The notes beneath the pieces were generated by a model that was not told the DNA's origin, did not search any database, and saw nothing but the letters and a program-made list of their open reading frames with translations. The position numbers and the translations under genes were made by a program. Shown one piece after another: positions 51,389 through 60,478 of a stretch of 64,000 bases of DNA (positions are counted from its first letter, which is position 1; each line of letters begins with the position of its first letter). Origin of the DNA: Lentibacillus salicampi (GTDB lineage Bacteria; Bacillota; Bacilli; Bacillales; Amphibacillaceae); NCBI RefSeq assembly GCF_004565465.1, contig NZ_SRHY01000002.1, forward strand, positions 186,001-250,000. The letters are read 5' to 3'.

Positions 51389-52573
51389 TTGATCGATGTG
51401 CCGAAATTTGTCTGGCTGTTGGTGATTGGAACAGCTATTAATGTCACAGGGGCCTCGTTTTTGTGGCCACTGAATACCATTTATATGCATAATGAACTCG
51501 GCAGGACGCTTGCTTTTGCCGGGTTCATTTTGGCGTTAAATCAGGGCGCCTCAATAGTTGGAAACCTTGTGGGCGGCCTGCTGTTTGATAAATTCAGTGC
51601 GTACAAAACAGTATTGATTGGCACGGGAACGGCTTTTGCGGCAGCAGCCACCCTGGCACTTAATCACAGTATTGTGTCGTATTCGATTTTACTCGTGGTG
51701 ATCGGTTTTAGCGCTGGTATGACCTGGCCGGTGATGTTCGCTATGGCTGGTTCCGCCTGGCCTGAAGGGGGGAGACGCGCCTTTAATGCCGTTTATGTTG
51801 CCCGGAATGTAGGTGTTGCGCTCGGTGCTGCCCTGGCAGGCTATATAGCTGATTTATCGTTTGACTATGTATTCATTGCGAATGCCTCACTGTTTGGTCT
51901 GTTTTTTATTTTTGCCCTGACAATGTATCACCAAATGGATGCAGAACGGAATAACCGCATGCATACATCGGTCATTGAACAGAGCGAGAAAATCAAGGAT
52001 AAAACAGCTTTTATGGCCTTAATGATTTTGTGCAGCGGCCTGATGATTACGTGGATTGGCTATAGTCAGTGGCAGTCAACCATTGCTTCCCATACACAGG
52101 ATATCGGGATTCCACTTGACCAGTACAGCTTGCTGTGGGCGATGAATGGTTTTCTGATTGTCATTGGGCAGCCACTGATTAAATGGACCACCAGCCGAAT
52201 TACATCGGAAAAGAAACAAATATACCTGGGGACGACCATCTTCCTCGTCTCTTTTCTCGTCGCGATGTTTGCGCAGGAATTTACATTTTTCGCTATAGCC
52301 ATGATTATTTTAACGTTAGGCGAGATGCTCGTCTGGCCGGCTGTTCCAACATTGGCGCATAAACTGGCGCCAAAAGGACACGCGGGATTTTATCAGGGAA
52401 TCGTTAACAGTGTTGGCTCTGCCGGTCGGATGGTTGGCCCGTTTCTCGGCGGTTTGACTGTTGATCTTTACAATATTGAGGTATTATTCTTTGTATTATT
52501 AGGTTTGCTGCTAATCCCGTATGTCACCACACGCATGTATGATACAGGAGTAACCCAAAAGAGGAGCGTCTAA
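51389..52573 (+). CDS. MFS transporter (YttB-like)
   Basis: The frame is open from 51332, but a promoter occupies the first 30 bases; TTG 51389 (GAAGCGGG upstream) or GTG 51398 is the likelier start, giving about 394 residues. Twelve membrane segments; FAGFILALNQGASIVGNLVGGLLFDKFSAYKTVLIG is the loop 2-3 motif (GG-x-DK). The C-terminal half has LAHKLAPKGHAGFYQGIVNSVGSAGRMVGP. It resembles B. subtilis YttB/YfkF-type drug or metabolite transporters. Its stop overlaps the start of the HAD gene that follows, so the two are coupled. Confidence 0.82.
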   Translation: MIDVPKFVWLLVIGTAINVTGASFLWPLNTIYMHNELGRTLAFAGFILALNQGASIVGNLVGGLLFDKFSAYKTVLIGTGTAFAAAATLALNHSIVSYSILLVVIGFSAGMTWPVMFAMAGSAWPEGGRRAFNAVYVARNVGVALGAALAGYIADLSFDYVFIANASLFGLFFIFALTMYHQMDAERNNRMHTSVIEQSEKIKDKTAFMALMILCSGLMITWIGYSQWQSTIASHTQDIGIPLDQYSLLWAMNGFLIVIGQPLIKWTTSRITSEKKQIYLGTTIFLVSFLVAMFAQEFTFFAIAMIILTLGEMLVWPAVPTLAHKLAPKGHAGFYQGIVNSVGSAGRMVGPFLGGLTVDLYNIEVLFFVLLGLLLIPYVTTRMYDTGVTQKRSV

Positions 52574-53302
52574 ATGGATATTAAATTGATCGCATTGGAT
52601 ATGGATGGGACATTGTTGAACAGTGAGGGAGCTATTTCTAATTTTAATCGGGAAAAAATTGCACAAGCACTGGCCAAGGATGTCCATGTTGTGTTAAGTA
52701 CCGGCCGTTGGTTTAATACGTGCTACCCGTATGCTGAATCGCTGAAACTGCCTTCCTTTCTAATTACGTGCAACGGCGGTGAAATCTGGACTGTTGAACA
52801 AGAATTGAAAGAACGCCACCTGCTTGATCCTGAACGCGTTAAGTTAATGTGGGAATTGGCAAAAAGCATGGAACTGAACACCTGGATGATTTCAACTGAC
52901 AAGGTCTGGTACAGTTCAGGTCCGGACGATTTTTCCGCCCACGAATGGCTCAAGTTCGGCTGTGATTCTGACGATAAAGAAAAATTGGACACCATTGTCA
53001 AGGAACTTTCGCATTATGATGATCTTGAACTGACGAATTCACTTCCAACGAACATCGAGGTGAACCCACAAGGCGTCAGTAAAGCAAGCGCGCTTAACAC
53101 AGTTTGTAAGGAAATTGGTATTGGGATGGAAAATGTGATGGCAGTCGGGGACAGTCTGAATGATATCAAAATGATTCAAGACGCCGGTATCGGTGTGGCA
53201 ATGGGCAATGCCCAGGAAGCAATTAAACAGGCAGCCGATTCTGTGACGGATACCAACAATCACCACGGTGTCGGCAAAGCTATTGAAAAATTTGTGCTGT
53301 AA
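52574..53302 (+). CDS. HAD-superfamily phosphatase, Cof type
   Basis: 242 residues. Motif I DMDGTLLNSEG (D9, D11), motif II LSTGRWF, and the C-terminal GDSLNDIKMIQDAGIGVAMGNA motif IV with ADSVTDTNNHHGVGKAIEKF are those of Cof-type (IIB cap) HAD hydrolases, close to B. subtilis YitU/YkrA relatives. It removes phosphate from sugar phosphates or nucleotide-like substrates in the cytoplasm. It follows the MFS gene with no gap. Confidence 0.9.
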   Translation: MDIKLIALDMDGTLLNSEGAISNFNREKIAQALAKDVHVVLSTGRWFNTCYPYAESLKLPSFLITCNGGEIWTVEQELKERHLLDPERVKLMWELAKSMELNTWMISTDKVWYSSGPDDFSAHEWLKFGCDSDDKEKLDTIVKELSHYDDLELTNSLPTNIEVNPQGVSKASALNTVCKEIGIGMENVMAVGDSLNDIKMIQDAGIGVAMGNAQEAIKQAADSVTDTNNHHGVGKAIEKFVL

Positions 53303-53435
53303 AATTGGACCATTGTCCTTCTATTTGAACGTTTTTGCACATATACTGTCATAGCAACGATCTCAGATTACGATATTTTACTATTATATGACAAAAGCGT
53401 ATAATAAGTATAATACCATGAAAGGGGATGCTGTT

Positions 53436-53621
53436 ATGTCATTTTCCCGTGGACCAAAACAACCCGTTCCGGAAGTGGAAACAAATGTATGGTCATGTAC
53501 AAATGAAGACTGTGCAGGCTGGATGAGGGAATCATTTAGTTTTAATGAAGAACCGGAATGTCCGCTCTGTCACGCTTCAATGGAAAAAGAAGTACGTGTA
53601 CTTCCTGAACTGGAACATTGA
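53436..53621 (+). CDS. YdjO-like cold-inducible zinc-ribbon protein
   Basis: ATG 53436 follows AAAGGGGATG. The 61-residue product MSFSRGPKQPVPEVETNVW then has two CxxxxC/CxxC pairs (WSCTNEDCAGW and ECPLCHASM), a minimal zinc ribbon. This matches the YdjO family, described as cold-inducible in B. subtilis. A single gene. A weak hairpin at 53668-53692 with TTTTTAT follows. Confidence 0.82.
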   Translation: MSFSRGPKQPVPEVETNVWSCTNEDCAGWMRESFSFNEEPECPLCHASMEKEVRVLPELEH

Positions 53622-53740
53622 AGATGACATGAAAGCTGCAATGAAACATCAGAATAACGCTCTAATCAAGGTGTCTGTGACTGGCATCTTTTTATAATGG
53701 GCCAAAAACTGATACCGGAAACCTGCTTTCATACGATTAG

Positions 53741-53782
53741 AAAGCCGCCTTACTTGTACTATAAGTAAGGTGGCTTTTAGTT
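53741..53782 (+). terminator. Rho-independent terminator
   Basis: AAAGCCGCCTTACTT (53741-53755) pairs with AAGTAAGGTGGCTTT (53763-53777), then TAGTTTTTA. It isolates the aldehyde dehydrogenase unit. Confidence 0.85.
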
Positions 53783-53866
53783 TTTATCCAGATAAACTGG
53801 TGGAATAATTCAGAATATAATGGTATAGTGTAAAGTAGATGAGTCATCCAGAACCTTCATCATAAT

Positions 53867-53880
53867 TGTAACCGCTTACA
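53867..53880 (+). promoter_or_regulatory. cre site before the aldehyde dehydrogenase
   Basis: TGTAACCGCTTACA is a perfect match to the CcpA cre consensus TGWAANCGNTNWCA, and nearly symmetric. It lies 22 bases before the ATG, close to GGAGG, and about 45 bases after TATAAT at 53816. Confidence 0.85.
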
Positions 53881-53901
53881 ATAAAAAGGAGGAATAGCAG
53901 G

Positions 53902-55422
53902 ATGCAGTACGCGAATCCGAATACGGAAGGCGCAAAGGTCAACTTTCAAAAACGGTATGACAATTACATTGGCGGGGAATACCGTCCACCAGCAAATGGG
54001 AAGTACTTTGAAAATGTAAGTCCGGTAACGGGGAAGGTTTTCTGTGAGTTGGCCAGGTCGACGAAAGAAGACGTGGAAGCTGCTGTTGACGCGGGTTATG
54101 CAGCCAAAGATGCGTGGGCAAAGACGTCTGTGACGGAACGCGCAAATATTTTAAATAAAATTGCTGACCGGATGGAAGAAAATATGGAGAAACTGGCGGT
54201 CGCTGAAACATGGGATAACGGTAAAGCGGTCAGGGAAGAACTGGCAGCCGACATACCGCTCGCGATTGATCACTTCCGTTATTTTGCGGGGGCTATCCGG
54301 GCTCAGGAAGGCGGCATCAGTCAGATCGATAACGACACGGTCGCCTATCATTTTCATGAGCCACTCGGCGTTGTCGGGCAAATTATCCCGTGGAACTTCC
54401 CGATTTTAATGGCGACTTGGAAGTTGGCGCCGGCCCTCGCTGCAGGTAATTGTGTCGTACTGAAACCGGCTGAGCAGACACCGGCATCGATTCATGTTTT
54501 GCTTGATTTGATTAAGGATTTGCTGCCTGCGGGTGTTCTCAACTTGGTCAACGGGTTTGGTGTGGAAGCCGGTAAGCCGCTAGCTTCCAACAGCCGGATT
54601 TCCAAGATTGCCTTTACGGGTGAGACAACGACAGGCCGACTGATTATGCAATACGCTTCGGAAAATATTATTCCAGTAACCCTTGAGCTGGGCGGAAAAT
54701 CACCGAATATTTTCTTCTCGGATGTGATGGATAAGGATGACGCATTTTTGGATAAAGCCATCGAAGGCCTTGTCATGTTTGCCCTGAACCAGGGAGAAGT
54801 CTGTACGTGTCCGTCGAGAGCGCTTGTTCATGAATCGATTTATGATGAATTTATGGAACGAGCGGTTAAGCGGGTTAACGAAATCAAAATTGGTCACCCG
54901 CTTGATACAGAAACGATGATGGGGGCTCAAGCATCACAAGAGCAGATGGAGAAAATCAAGTCATATCTGGACATCGGCAAACAGGAAGGTGCAGAAGTGT
55001 TGACTGGTGGCGAGGTCAATCAATTGGACGGTGATATGGCAGAGGGCTATTATATTCAGCCGACGATTTTTAAAGGCGATAATAAAATGCGCGTTTTCCA
55101 AGAAGAAATTTTTGGACCGGTGCTTGCCGTCACGACGTTCAAAGACGATGACGAGGCCATGGAAATTGCCAATGATACGCTTTATGGACTTGGCGCCGGC
55201 GTCTGGACGCGGAATATCAATACAGCCTATCGTTTCGGACGCGGTATTGAAGCAGGTCGTGTCTGGACGAACTGCTATCACAAGTACCCGGCACATGCTG
55301 CATTCGGTGGCTACAAAAAATCCGGTATCGGCCGTGAAAACCATTTGATGATGCTTGATCACTATCAGCAGACAAAAAATCTATTAATCAGCTACAGTGA
55401 AGATCCGGATGGGTTGTTTTAA
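53902..55422 (+). CDS. NAD-dependent aldehyde dehydrogenase (AldB/ExaC-like)
   Basis: 506 residues, full-length. The catalytic Glu262 is in LELGGKSP and the nucleophile Cys301 in GEVCTCPSR; the neighbouring C303 is typical of acetaldehyde dehydrogenases of the ExaC/AldB branch. [21 protein letters not shown] and [12 protein letters not shown] are cofactor motifs. It oxidises short aldehydes such as acetaldehyde with NAD(P). A strong cre before it means repression when sugars are present. A DUF779 gene follows, the usual companion of this ALDH group. Confidence 0.93.
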   Translation: MQYANPNTEGAKVNFQKRYDNYIGGEYRPPANGKYFENVSPVTGKVFCELARSTKEDVEAAVDAGYAAKDAWAKTSVTERANILNKIADRMEENMEKLAVAETWDNGKAVREELAADIPLAIDHFRYFAGAIRAQEGGISQIDNDTVAYHFHEPLGVVGQIIPWNFPILMATWKLAPALAAGNCVVLKPAEQTPASIHVLLDLIKDLLPAGVLNLVNGFGVEAGKPLASNSRISKIAFTGETTTGRLIMQYASENIIPVTLELGGKSPNIFFSDVMDKDDAFLDKAIEGLVMFALNQGEVCTCPSRALVHESIYDEFMERAVKRVNEIKIGHPLDTETMMGAQASQEQMEKIKSYLDIGKQEGAEVLTGGEVNQLDGDMAEGYYIQPTIFKGDNKMRVFQEEIFGPVLAVTTFKDDDEAMEIANDTLYGLGAGVWTRNINTAYRFGRGIEAGRVWTNCYHKYPAHAAFGGYKKSGIGRENHLMMLDHYQQTKNLLISYSEDPDGLF

Positions 55423-55487
55423 GCTGTATCGCTGTTGGTGGAGGTAATTAGTTTTTCCGCATAAACTATACAGAAGGGGTGTGACAA

Positions 55488-55841
55488 ATGGTAGAACGTG
55501 TAACGGCGACTGATGAAGCATTGAAGCTGATCGACACCTTGGCTGAAATCCACGGACCGCTCATGTTCCATCAATCAGGCGGCTGTTGTGATGGCAGTTC
55601 GCCAATGTGTTTTCCGCGGGGCGAATTCCGGGTCGGTGAATCAGACATGTTGCTTGGGGAAATCGGCGAAACACCTTTCTACATGTCAAAGGACCAATAT
55701 GACTATTGGAAACATACCCAGCTGATCATCGATGCCGTCGACGGCCGCGGTGGGATGTTTTCGTTGGAAGGCCCAGAAGGCAAGCGATTCCTGACGCGGT
55801 CCAGAGTGTTCAATGAAGAAGAACGCGAGGCACTAAAATAA
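55488..55841 (+). CDS. DUF779 protein
   Basis: 117 residues; AGAAGGGGTG precedes the ATG. The conserved motif GPLMFHQSGGCCDGSSPMCF (three Cys) and GETPFYMSKDQYDYWKHTQLIIDAVDGRGG are those of DUF779, which is almost always next to AldB/ExaC-type aldehyde dehydrogenases as here (66 bases after). The Cys-rich part suggests metal binding or a role in activity of its partner; the exact function is unproven. Confidence 0.9.
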   Translation: MVERVTATDEALKLIDTLAEIHGPLMFHQSGGCCDGSSPMCFPRGEFRVGESDMLLGEIGETPFYMSKDQYDYWKHTQLIIDAVDGRGGMFSLEGPEGKRFLTRSRVFNEEEREALK

Positions 55842-55845
55842 GATG

Positions 55846-55883
55846 AAATCCATGCAGTTTAGGGGGGCTGCATGGATTTTTTA
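55846..55883 (+). terminator. Terminator of the aldehyde dehydrogenase operon
   Basis: AAATCCATGCAG (55846-55857) pairs with CTGCATGGATTT (55868-55879), followed by TTT. Confidence 0.9.
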
Positions 55884-55885
55884 AG

Positions 55886-55914
55886 TGGGACAAAGGGTCA
55901 GACCCTTTGTCCCA
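55886..55914. repeat. 29-bp palindrome TGGGACAAAGGGTC-A-GACCCTTTGTCCCA
   Basis: Two perfect 14-base arms around one A. The GGGTCAGACCC/TTTGTCCC motif is common as a short dispersed palindrome near RAYT-type or IS-derived sequence in many bacteria. No transposase is near. The rest of the gap to 56143 holds nothing recognisable except an AT-rich promoter region before the ABC gene. Confidence 0.6.
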
Positions 55915-56143
55915 TTCAGCCTGAAATCGGAAACTTCGGCCCGAGAAAGAAAACTCCGTTCCGACAGTCCAATCTTCACCCCAAAATAACCCATCTCCAT
56001 CTGACTCAGCACCAACGGACTAAACTTGTCGAAAGCTGATGCCACATCAGACTCAAGACTGACAGCAAAAACCCCAAATGACTGATGTATAATTTACAAA
56101 AATCAGTATACTAAAGATATCAACGATTCAGGGAGGCAGGGAA

Positions 56144-57097
56144 ATGGAATCAATCATTTCGGTAAAGGGCATTTATAAATCGTACAAAAAGCGAAAGTCC
56201 AGCGAAATATTCACCGCCGTCAACGATCTATCCTTTGACGTCGGAAAGGGTGAAATTGTCGGCTTGCTCGGTCCGAATGGTGCCGGAAAAACGACGACCA
56301 TCAAAACGATCTGCGGGCTGCTTGTTCCAGATCAGGGCTCTGTGACGATCAATGGTTTCGACAGTCTTAAAGACCGCGATAAAGCGCTCCGCCACATCAG
56401 CGCCGTTCTGGAAGGGAATCGTAACATATACTGGCGCCTTACAGTCTATGAAAATCTCGTCTATTTTGCCGGCAATCGCGGCGTGCCGAAAAAAGATATC
56501 CGCCGGAAAGTTGACGAATTGCTCAGCTTATTTCAGCTTCAAGACAAAAAAGATGAACTCGTTAATAATCTATCACGCGGCATGCAGCAAAAACTCGCTG
56601 TTTCCGTAGCGATGCTGGCAGACACAGATGTTGTGTTACTCGATGAACCAACATTGGGACTCGATGTCGAAACAGGCTATGAAGTACGGGATTTATTACG
56701 GAAAATTGCCCGCGACCAGGGGAAAACCATCATTATCAGTACCCACGATATGCCGGTTGTACAGGATTTATGCGAGCGAACGATCATCATCAATGCCGGC
56801 AAAGTGGTGGCAGATGAGCGCGTTGAAGAGCTTTTAAAATTGTTCGAGACGAGTGCTTACCAAATTGAATTACAGGAACCACTCACCGACGAACAGCAAA
56901 CCATGTTGTTGGCCCAATTTCCAATTCACCAATGGGAAGCCCTCACATTAAAGGTTAATCTTGATCAGGAACAGGATATTTTCAAGCTGATGGATATTTT
57001 GAAACAAAATGAAACACCAATTGAAACCATCAACCGGACTGAAATTAATTTTGAGCAGGTCTTCCGCAAACTTGTGAATGAAGGGGTGGCATCATGA
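56144..57097 (+). CDS. ABC transporter ATP-binding protein
   Basis: 317 residues; GGGAGGCAGGGAA precedes the ATG. Walker A GLLGPNGAGKTTTIKTI, Q-loop, signature NNLSRGMQQKLAVSVAML and Walker B VVLLDEPTLGLDVE are present, with an extra C-terminal domain of about 100 residues as in Nat/Drr-type export ATPases. It overlaps the permease gene by 4 bases. Together they should export a lipid, antibiotic or sodium; nothing in the sequence specifies which. Confidence 0.92.
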   Translation: MESIISVKGIYKSYKKRKSSEIFTAVNDLSFDVGKGEIVGLLGPNGAGKTTTIKTICGLLVPDQGSVTINGFDSLKDRDKALRHISAVLEGNRNIYWRLTVYENLVYFAGNRGVPKKDIRRKVDELLSLFQLQDKKDELVNNLSRGMQQKLAVSVAMLADTDVVLLDEPTLGLDVETGYEVRDLLRKIARDQGKTIIISTHDMPVVQDLCERTIIINAGKVVADERVEELLKLFETSAYQIELQEPLTDEQQTMLLAQFPIHQWEALTLKVNLDQEQDIFKLMDILKQNETPIETINRTEINFEQVFRKLVNEGVAS

Positions 57098-57870
57098 CAG
57101 CATTTTGGAATGTATTAAGGGTCAACACGATGATGGAGTTTCTTGAACTGAGACGATACAAAGCCAACACGATCAGTCTGCTTTTGACATTTTATATTAT
57201 TTTTGTCGGGATGATGTTTGGCATTCAGGTGGTCGGTGACCCAGCACAGGCCAGCACGAACACACAATATGTGATTGTCAACTATATTTTCTGGTACTTT
57301 GGCATGATGACCCTGCAATCAATTGGCTGGACGATATCGGATGAAGCCATGAAAGGTACACTTGAGCAACTGTACATGTCACCGGTCAAACCGTGGAAAA
57401 TCCTTCTTTCCCGATTGCTTGGCACCATTTTTAATCATTTTGTCCTGGTGGTAGTGCTCTTGTTTTTATCAATGGCGACAGCTGGTGAGTGGCTGAACGT
57501 AAACCCAGTAACCATTTTTCCGATTTTGGTGTTGACATTGGCTGGCATGATCGGCACGAGTTTTATCGTCGCCGGGATGGCCCTTGTTTTCAAGCAAATC
57601 AACGCATTTCTGCAAATCCTTCAATTTATCGTCGCCGGTCTGACATTCGTCCCACTGTCGGTTGCCCCATTTATGGTGGGAGCGCCATTTGTCAAAGGGG
57701 TCGATATGACGCGGCAGATAATGATTCATGGCTATACGCTGGCTGACTTTTCAATGGGTGACTATGCCTGGCTAATTGGCAATACGGTGGTCTATGGCAT
57801 CATTGGTTTTGTCTTTTATAATGCCTGTGAAAAGCATGCGATGCAAAAAGGGCTGCTCGGCCATTATTAA
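57094..57870 (+). CDS. ABC-2 type permease
   Basis: 258 residues, six membrane segments, starting at an ATG overlapping the previous TGA. LRRYKANTISLLLTFYIIFVGMMFGIQ and SDEAMKGTLEQLYMSPVKPWKILLSRLLG (the coupling segment) are typical of ABC-2 export permeases. It is the membrane partner of the ATP-binding protein encoded just before. A good terminator follows. Confidence 0.9.
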   Translation: MTAFWNVLRVNTMMEFLELRRYKANTISLLLTFYIIFVGMMFGIQVVGDPAQASTNTQYVIVNYIFWYFGMMTLQSIGWTISDEAMKGTLEQLYMSPVKPWKILLSRLLGTIFNHFVLVVVLLFLSMATAGEWLNVNPVTIFPILVLTLAGMIGTSFIVAGMALVFKQINAFLQILQFIVAGLTFVPLSVAPFMVGAPFVKGVDMTRQIMIHGYTLADFSMGDYAWLIGNTVVYGIIGFVFYNACEKHAMQKGLLGHY

Positions 57871-57883
57871 GGCACTGAAACGT

Positions 57884-57920
57884 AAAAATCGTTGTTCCTA
57901 TGCGGGATGACGATTTTTTT
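57884..57920 (+). terminator. Rho-independent terminator
   Basis: AAAAATCGT (57884-57892) pairs with ACGATTTTT (57910-57918), ending in TTTTTTT. Confidence 0.85.
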
Positions 57921-58100
57921 GCCCGCTGATTTGGATAGATGGTTCTATGCCTCTGTTTATACTACAATCGAATTAGAAATTGATTTAAGGGTACCATTTC
58001 AAAAAATATCATAAAAATTATTTGGCATGCCCCTTTTTCCGGTTTGGTTTCGATTATAATGAAGGAAGAGTCTGATTTTTACAAGGAGGTATCGGTTGAT

Positions 58101-58883
58101 ATGAAGAAAAAGATTGCGCTGATTCAAATGGATGTGACGTATGGTGACCCGAAAGTGAATTTTGCCCGTGTCTCGAAACGGGTGATGGACGCTGTGCAGA
58201 CTGGCGCTGATATTGTTGTGCTGCCGGAGCTGTGGGATACAGGCTATGACTTGGAACGTCTTGACGTGCTGGCAGACAAAGATGCCAAAGCAACGATCGA
58301 ATTCCTGAGTGATCTGGCAAAAGAATTGAACGTTGTCATTGTCGGTGGCTCTGTTGCCGAGCAGGCTGATGACGGCAAGCGCAATACAATGCTTGTCGTC
58401 GATCAAAACGGTCAGCTCATCCACAAATATAGCAAACTGCATCTGTTCCAACTGATGGATGAGCACTTACACCTTGTTGAAGGACAGGATGAAGCTGATT
58501 TTGAATTGAATGGTGTCCCGTCAGCCGGTTTTATCTGTTACGACATCCGCTTTCCGGAATGGTTGCGCAAATCGGCGGTGAATGGAGCGAAAGTCATGTA
58601 TGTCGTAGCAGAATGGCCTAAGCCTCGTATTGATCATTGGCGTACACTGCTTCAGGCTCGCGCAATTGAAAACCAATGTTTCGTTGTGGCCTGCAACCGG
58701 GCGGGGTCAGATCCGAACAATGAATTCGGCGGTATGTCGCTTGTCGTGGACCCATGGGGTGAGATCGTTAAAGAAGGTGGCAGCGAGGAGAAAATTATCC
58801 TGGCTGAAATCGATTTGGATAAGGTGGATGAAGTGCGACGGAGAATACCGGTATTTCGGGATCGGCGGGAAGAGTGGTATTAA
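58101..58883 (+). CDS. mtnU: Carbon-nitrogen hydrolase, MtnU-like omega-amidase
   Basis: ATG 58101 (AAGGAGGT upstream) gives 260 residues. The nitrilase-fold triad is E43 (LPELWDTGYD), K112 (KYSKLHLFQLMDEH) and C146 (GFICYDIRFPEWLR). The pattern LVLPELW.TGYDL, KAHLFQLMDEHL and AEWP.PR..HW...L.ARAIENQCFV.ACN match B. subtilis MtnU (YkrU), associated with methionine salvage, where it is thought to deamidate alpha-keto acid amides such as 2-oxoglutaramate or 2-oxosuccinamate. No other mtn gene is in the window, so the role may be general. Symbol is given by homology. Confidence 0.8.
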   Translation: MKKKIALIQMDVTYGDPKVNFARVSKRVMDAVQTGADIVVLPELWDTGYDLERLDVLADKDAKATIEFLSDLAKELNVVIVGGSVAEQADDGKRNTMLVVDQNGQLIHKYSKLHLFQLMDEHLHLVEGQDEADFELNGVPSAGFICYDIRFPEWLRKSAVNGAKVMYVVAEWPKPRIDHWRTLLQARAIENQCFVVACNRAGSDPNNEFGGMSLVVDPWGEIVKEGGSEEKIILAEIDLDKVDEVRRRIPVFRDRREEWY

Positions 58884-59143
58884 GGTTTAGTTTTTGGTGG
58901 GGTGTGCATTTTTTTGTATGGATACCGTGCTCAATTAATGTTTGGTTCGCTTCCAAAAAGGTCACGCGTTCACTTTTAAACAATATATATAACGTTTTTA
59001 TTTAAAAGAGACCGTTTTTGGGAGCTAACTATATTTAGTTAGATAGTAAACATTAAGTACTCAACAATAAAGAGGCGTTTATCACAAACACGCTTGATTA
59101 ACATAAGTTAATAAAGAAATATTTTCAAAAAGGAGTGTTCCCT

Positions 59144-60157
59144 TTGCCAAACCTCCATTATTACGTGACCGGCAACACAGCGGAAGGTCTGGTCAACCAG
59201 CTTGATACAAATCTTCATAATATCAGCCGGATTATTGCGTTACAACATCCGTCCGCAGCATTAAAAACGACCATTATCAACCAACTTGCAGAACAATACA
59301 GAAATAACCATCTCGAGATCCTCGAAAGCGCCCTTGGAAATGACTATCTTGACGGAATTATCATTCGTGAAAAGTCCCTGGCTGTCATCGACGAAAAGGT
59401 GGCAACAACAAGCACTGAAACAATCGACTTAACAGCGGCCTTTCCAGCAGAGGAACAAGACCAAACGAAGATTAACCGCCACACGCAACAAGCATACGAC
59501 AGTTTCGTGGAAGGTCTGAAAATCCATGATGACCTTGAAGCCATATACATCGATCAAATGGATTTCGAGCACGCGGATGCGTTTGCGGAACAATTTATCC
59601 ATGATTTGCTTCAAAACATACCGAGTAAGAGCCGTCGACCGCACACGTACACACGTCTATTCGGCACCAACACGGCTGATGGTGTAGTGAATGTTGTGCC
59701 CCATCTCATCAAAGACTTAAAAAATGTCCACTTTATTAAGGGACGTGCTGGAACCGGGAAGTCGGTATTCATGAAAAAAATTGCTGATGCATGTGCAGAC
59801 CATGGCTTTGACGTGGAATTGTATTACTGCAGTTTTGATCCGAATAGTGTTGACATGGTGCTGGTGCGTGAATTGGATTTTTGTATTTTTGACAGCACTG
59901 ATCCACATGAATTTTTCCCTGAAAAAGATGGTGACGTGACAGTTGATTTGTATAAGGAATTTGTTGTGCCAGGAACGGATGAGAAATATGCAGCAGAGAT
60001 CCATGATGCGCACACACGTTATAAGTCCTGTATGAAAAAAGGTGTTCAGTGGTTGAAAGAGGCTGGCAATCTGCGTCAGGAAATTGAGAATTACTATATG
60101 GAGAGTATTTCTAAAGAGGCTGTTTCGCAATATGTGAAATCTATTCCAACAGTATGA
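59144..60157 (+). CDS. P-loop ATPase of the PRK06851 type
   Basis: TTG 59144 has AAGGAG 8 bases upstream; the GTG at 59135 is too close. The 337-residue protein carries the P-loop KGRAGTGKSVFMKKI (G200-S207) in its C-terminal half; the N-terminal half has a fold of similar length but no P-loop. This two-half layout is that of the PRK06851 family of Firmicute ATPases of unknown role. The 260-base gap before it contains only an AT-rich region and a CTAACTATATTTAGTTAG palindrome. It is a single gene. Confidence 0.75.
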   Translation: MPNLHYYVTGNTAEGLVNQLDTNLHNISRIIALQHPSAALKTTIINQLAEQYRNNHLEILESALGNDYLDGIIIREKSLAVIDEKVATTSTETIDLTAAFPAEEQDQTKINRHTQQAYDSFVEGLKIHDDLEAIYIDQMDFEHADAFAEQFIHDLLQNIPSKSRRPHTYTRLFGTNTADGVVNVVPHLIKDLKNVHFIKGRAGTGKSVFMKKIADACADHGFDVELYYCSFDPNSVDMVLVRELDFCIFDSTDPHEFFPEKDGDVTVDLYKEFVVPGTDEKYAAEIHDAHTRYKSCMKKGVQWLKEAGNLRQEIENYYMESISKEAVSQYVKSIPTV

Positions 60158-60348
60158 AAACGTGCCGCTGAGTCTTAGGATGAGAGGCTTCTTTATTGAT
60201 ACCTGATTGATAATGACTCATTGAAAAAATCTGTAGAGACTATGAATTGGGACGATTTTTTCTTCCAAAACATAAAAATATATGTTATGATTCATCAATA
60301 ACGCAATGATTGGCCGACCTGTGCCAATTAATAAAAATGAATGTCGTG

Positions 60349-60390
60349 TTCCCTGCTATGATAACCATAGCAGGGAATCTCTATTTTCGG
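60349..60390 (+). terminator. Strong hairpin in the OPT leader
   Basis: TTCCCTGCTATG (60349-60360) pairs perfectly with CATAGCAGGGAA (60366-60377), then TCTCTATTTT. It can terminate the upstream gene or act as attenuator for the OPT gene that starts 90 bases later. The rest of 60158-60478 holds no gene. Confidence 0.65.
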
Positions 60391-60478
60391 GAATTTTACT
60401 CTCTATTAATAATTATCTTAATTTTTAACGAAAATAGTCTTCATTTTATACTAGAATTTCGAGGATGGTGTTCAAGAG

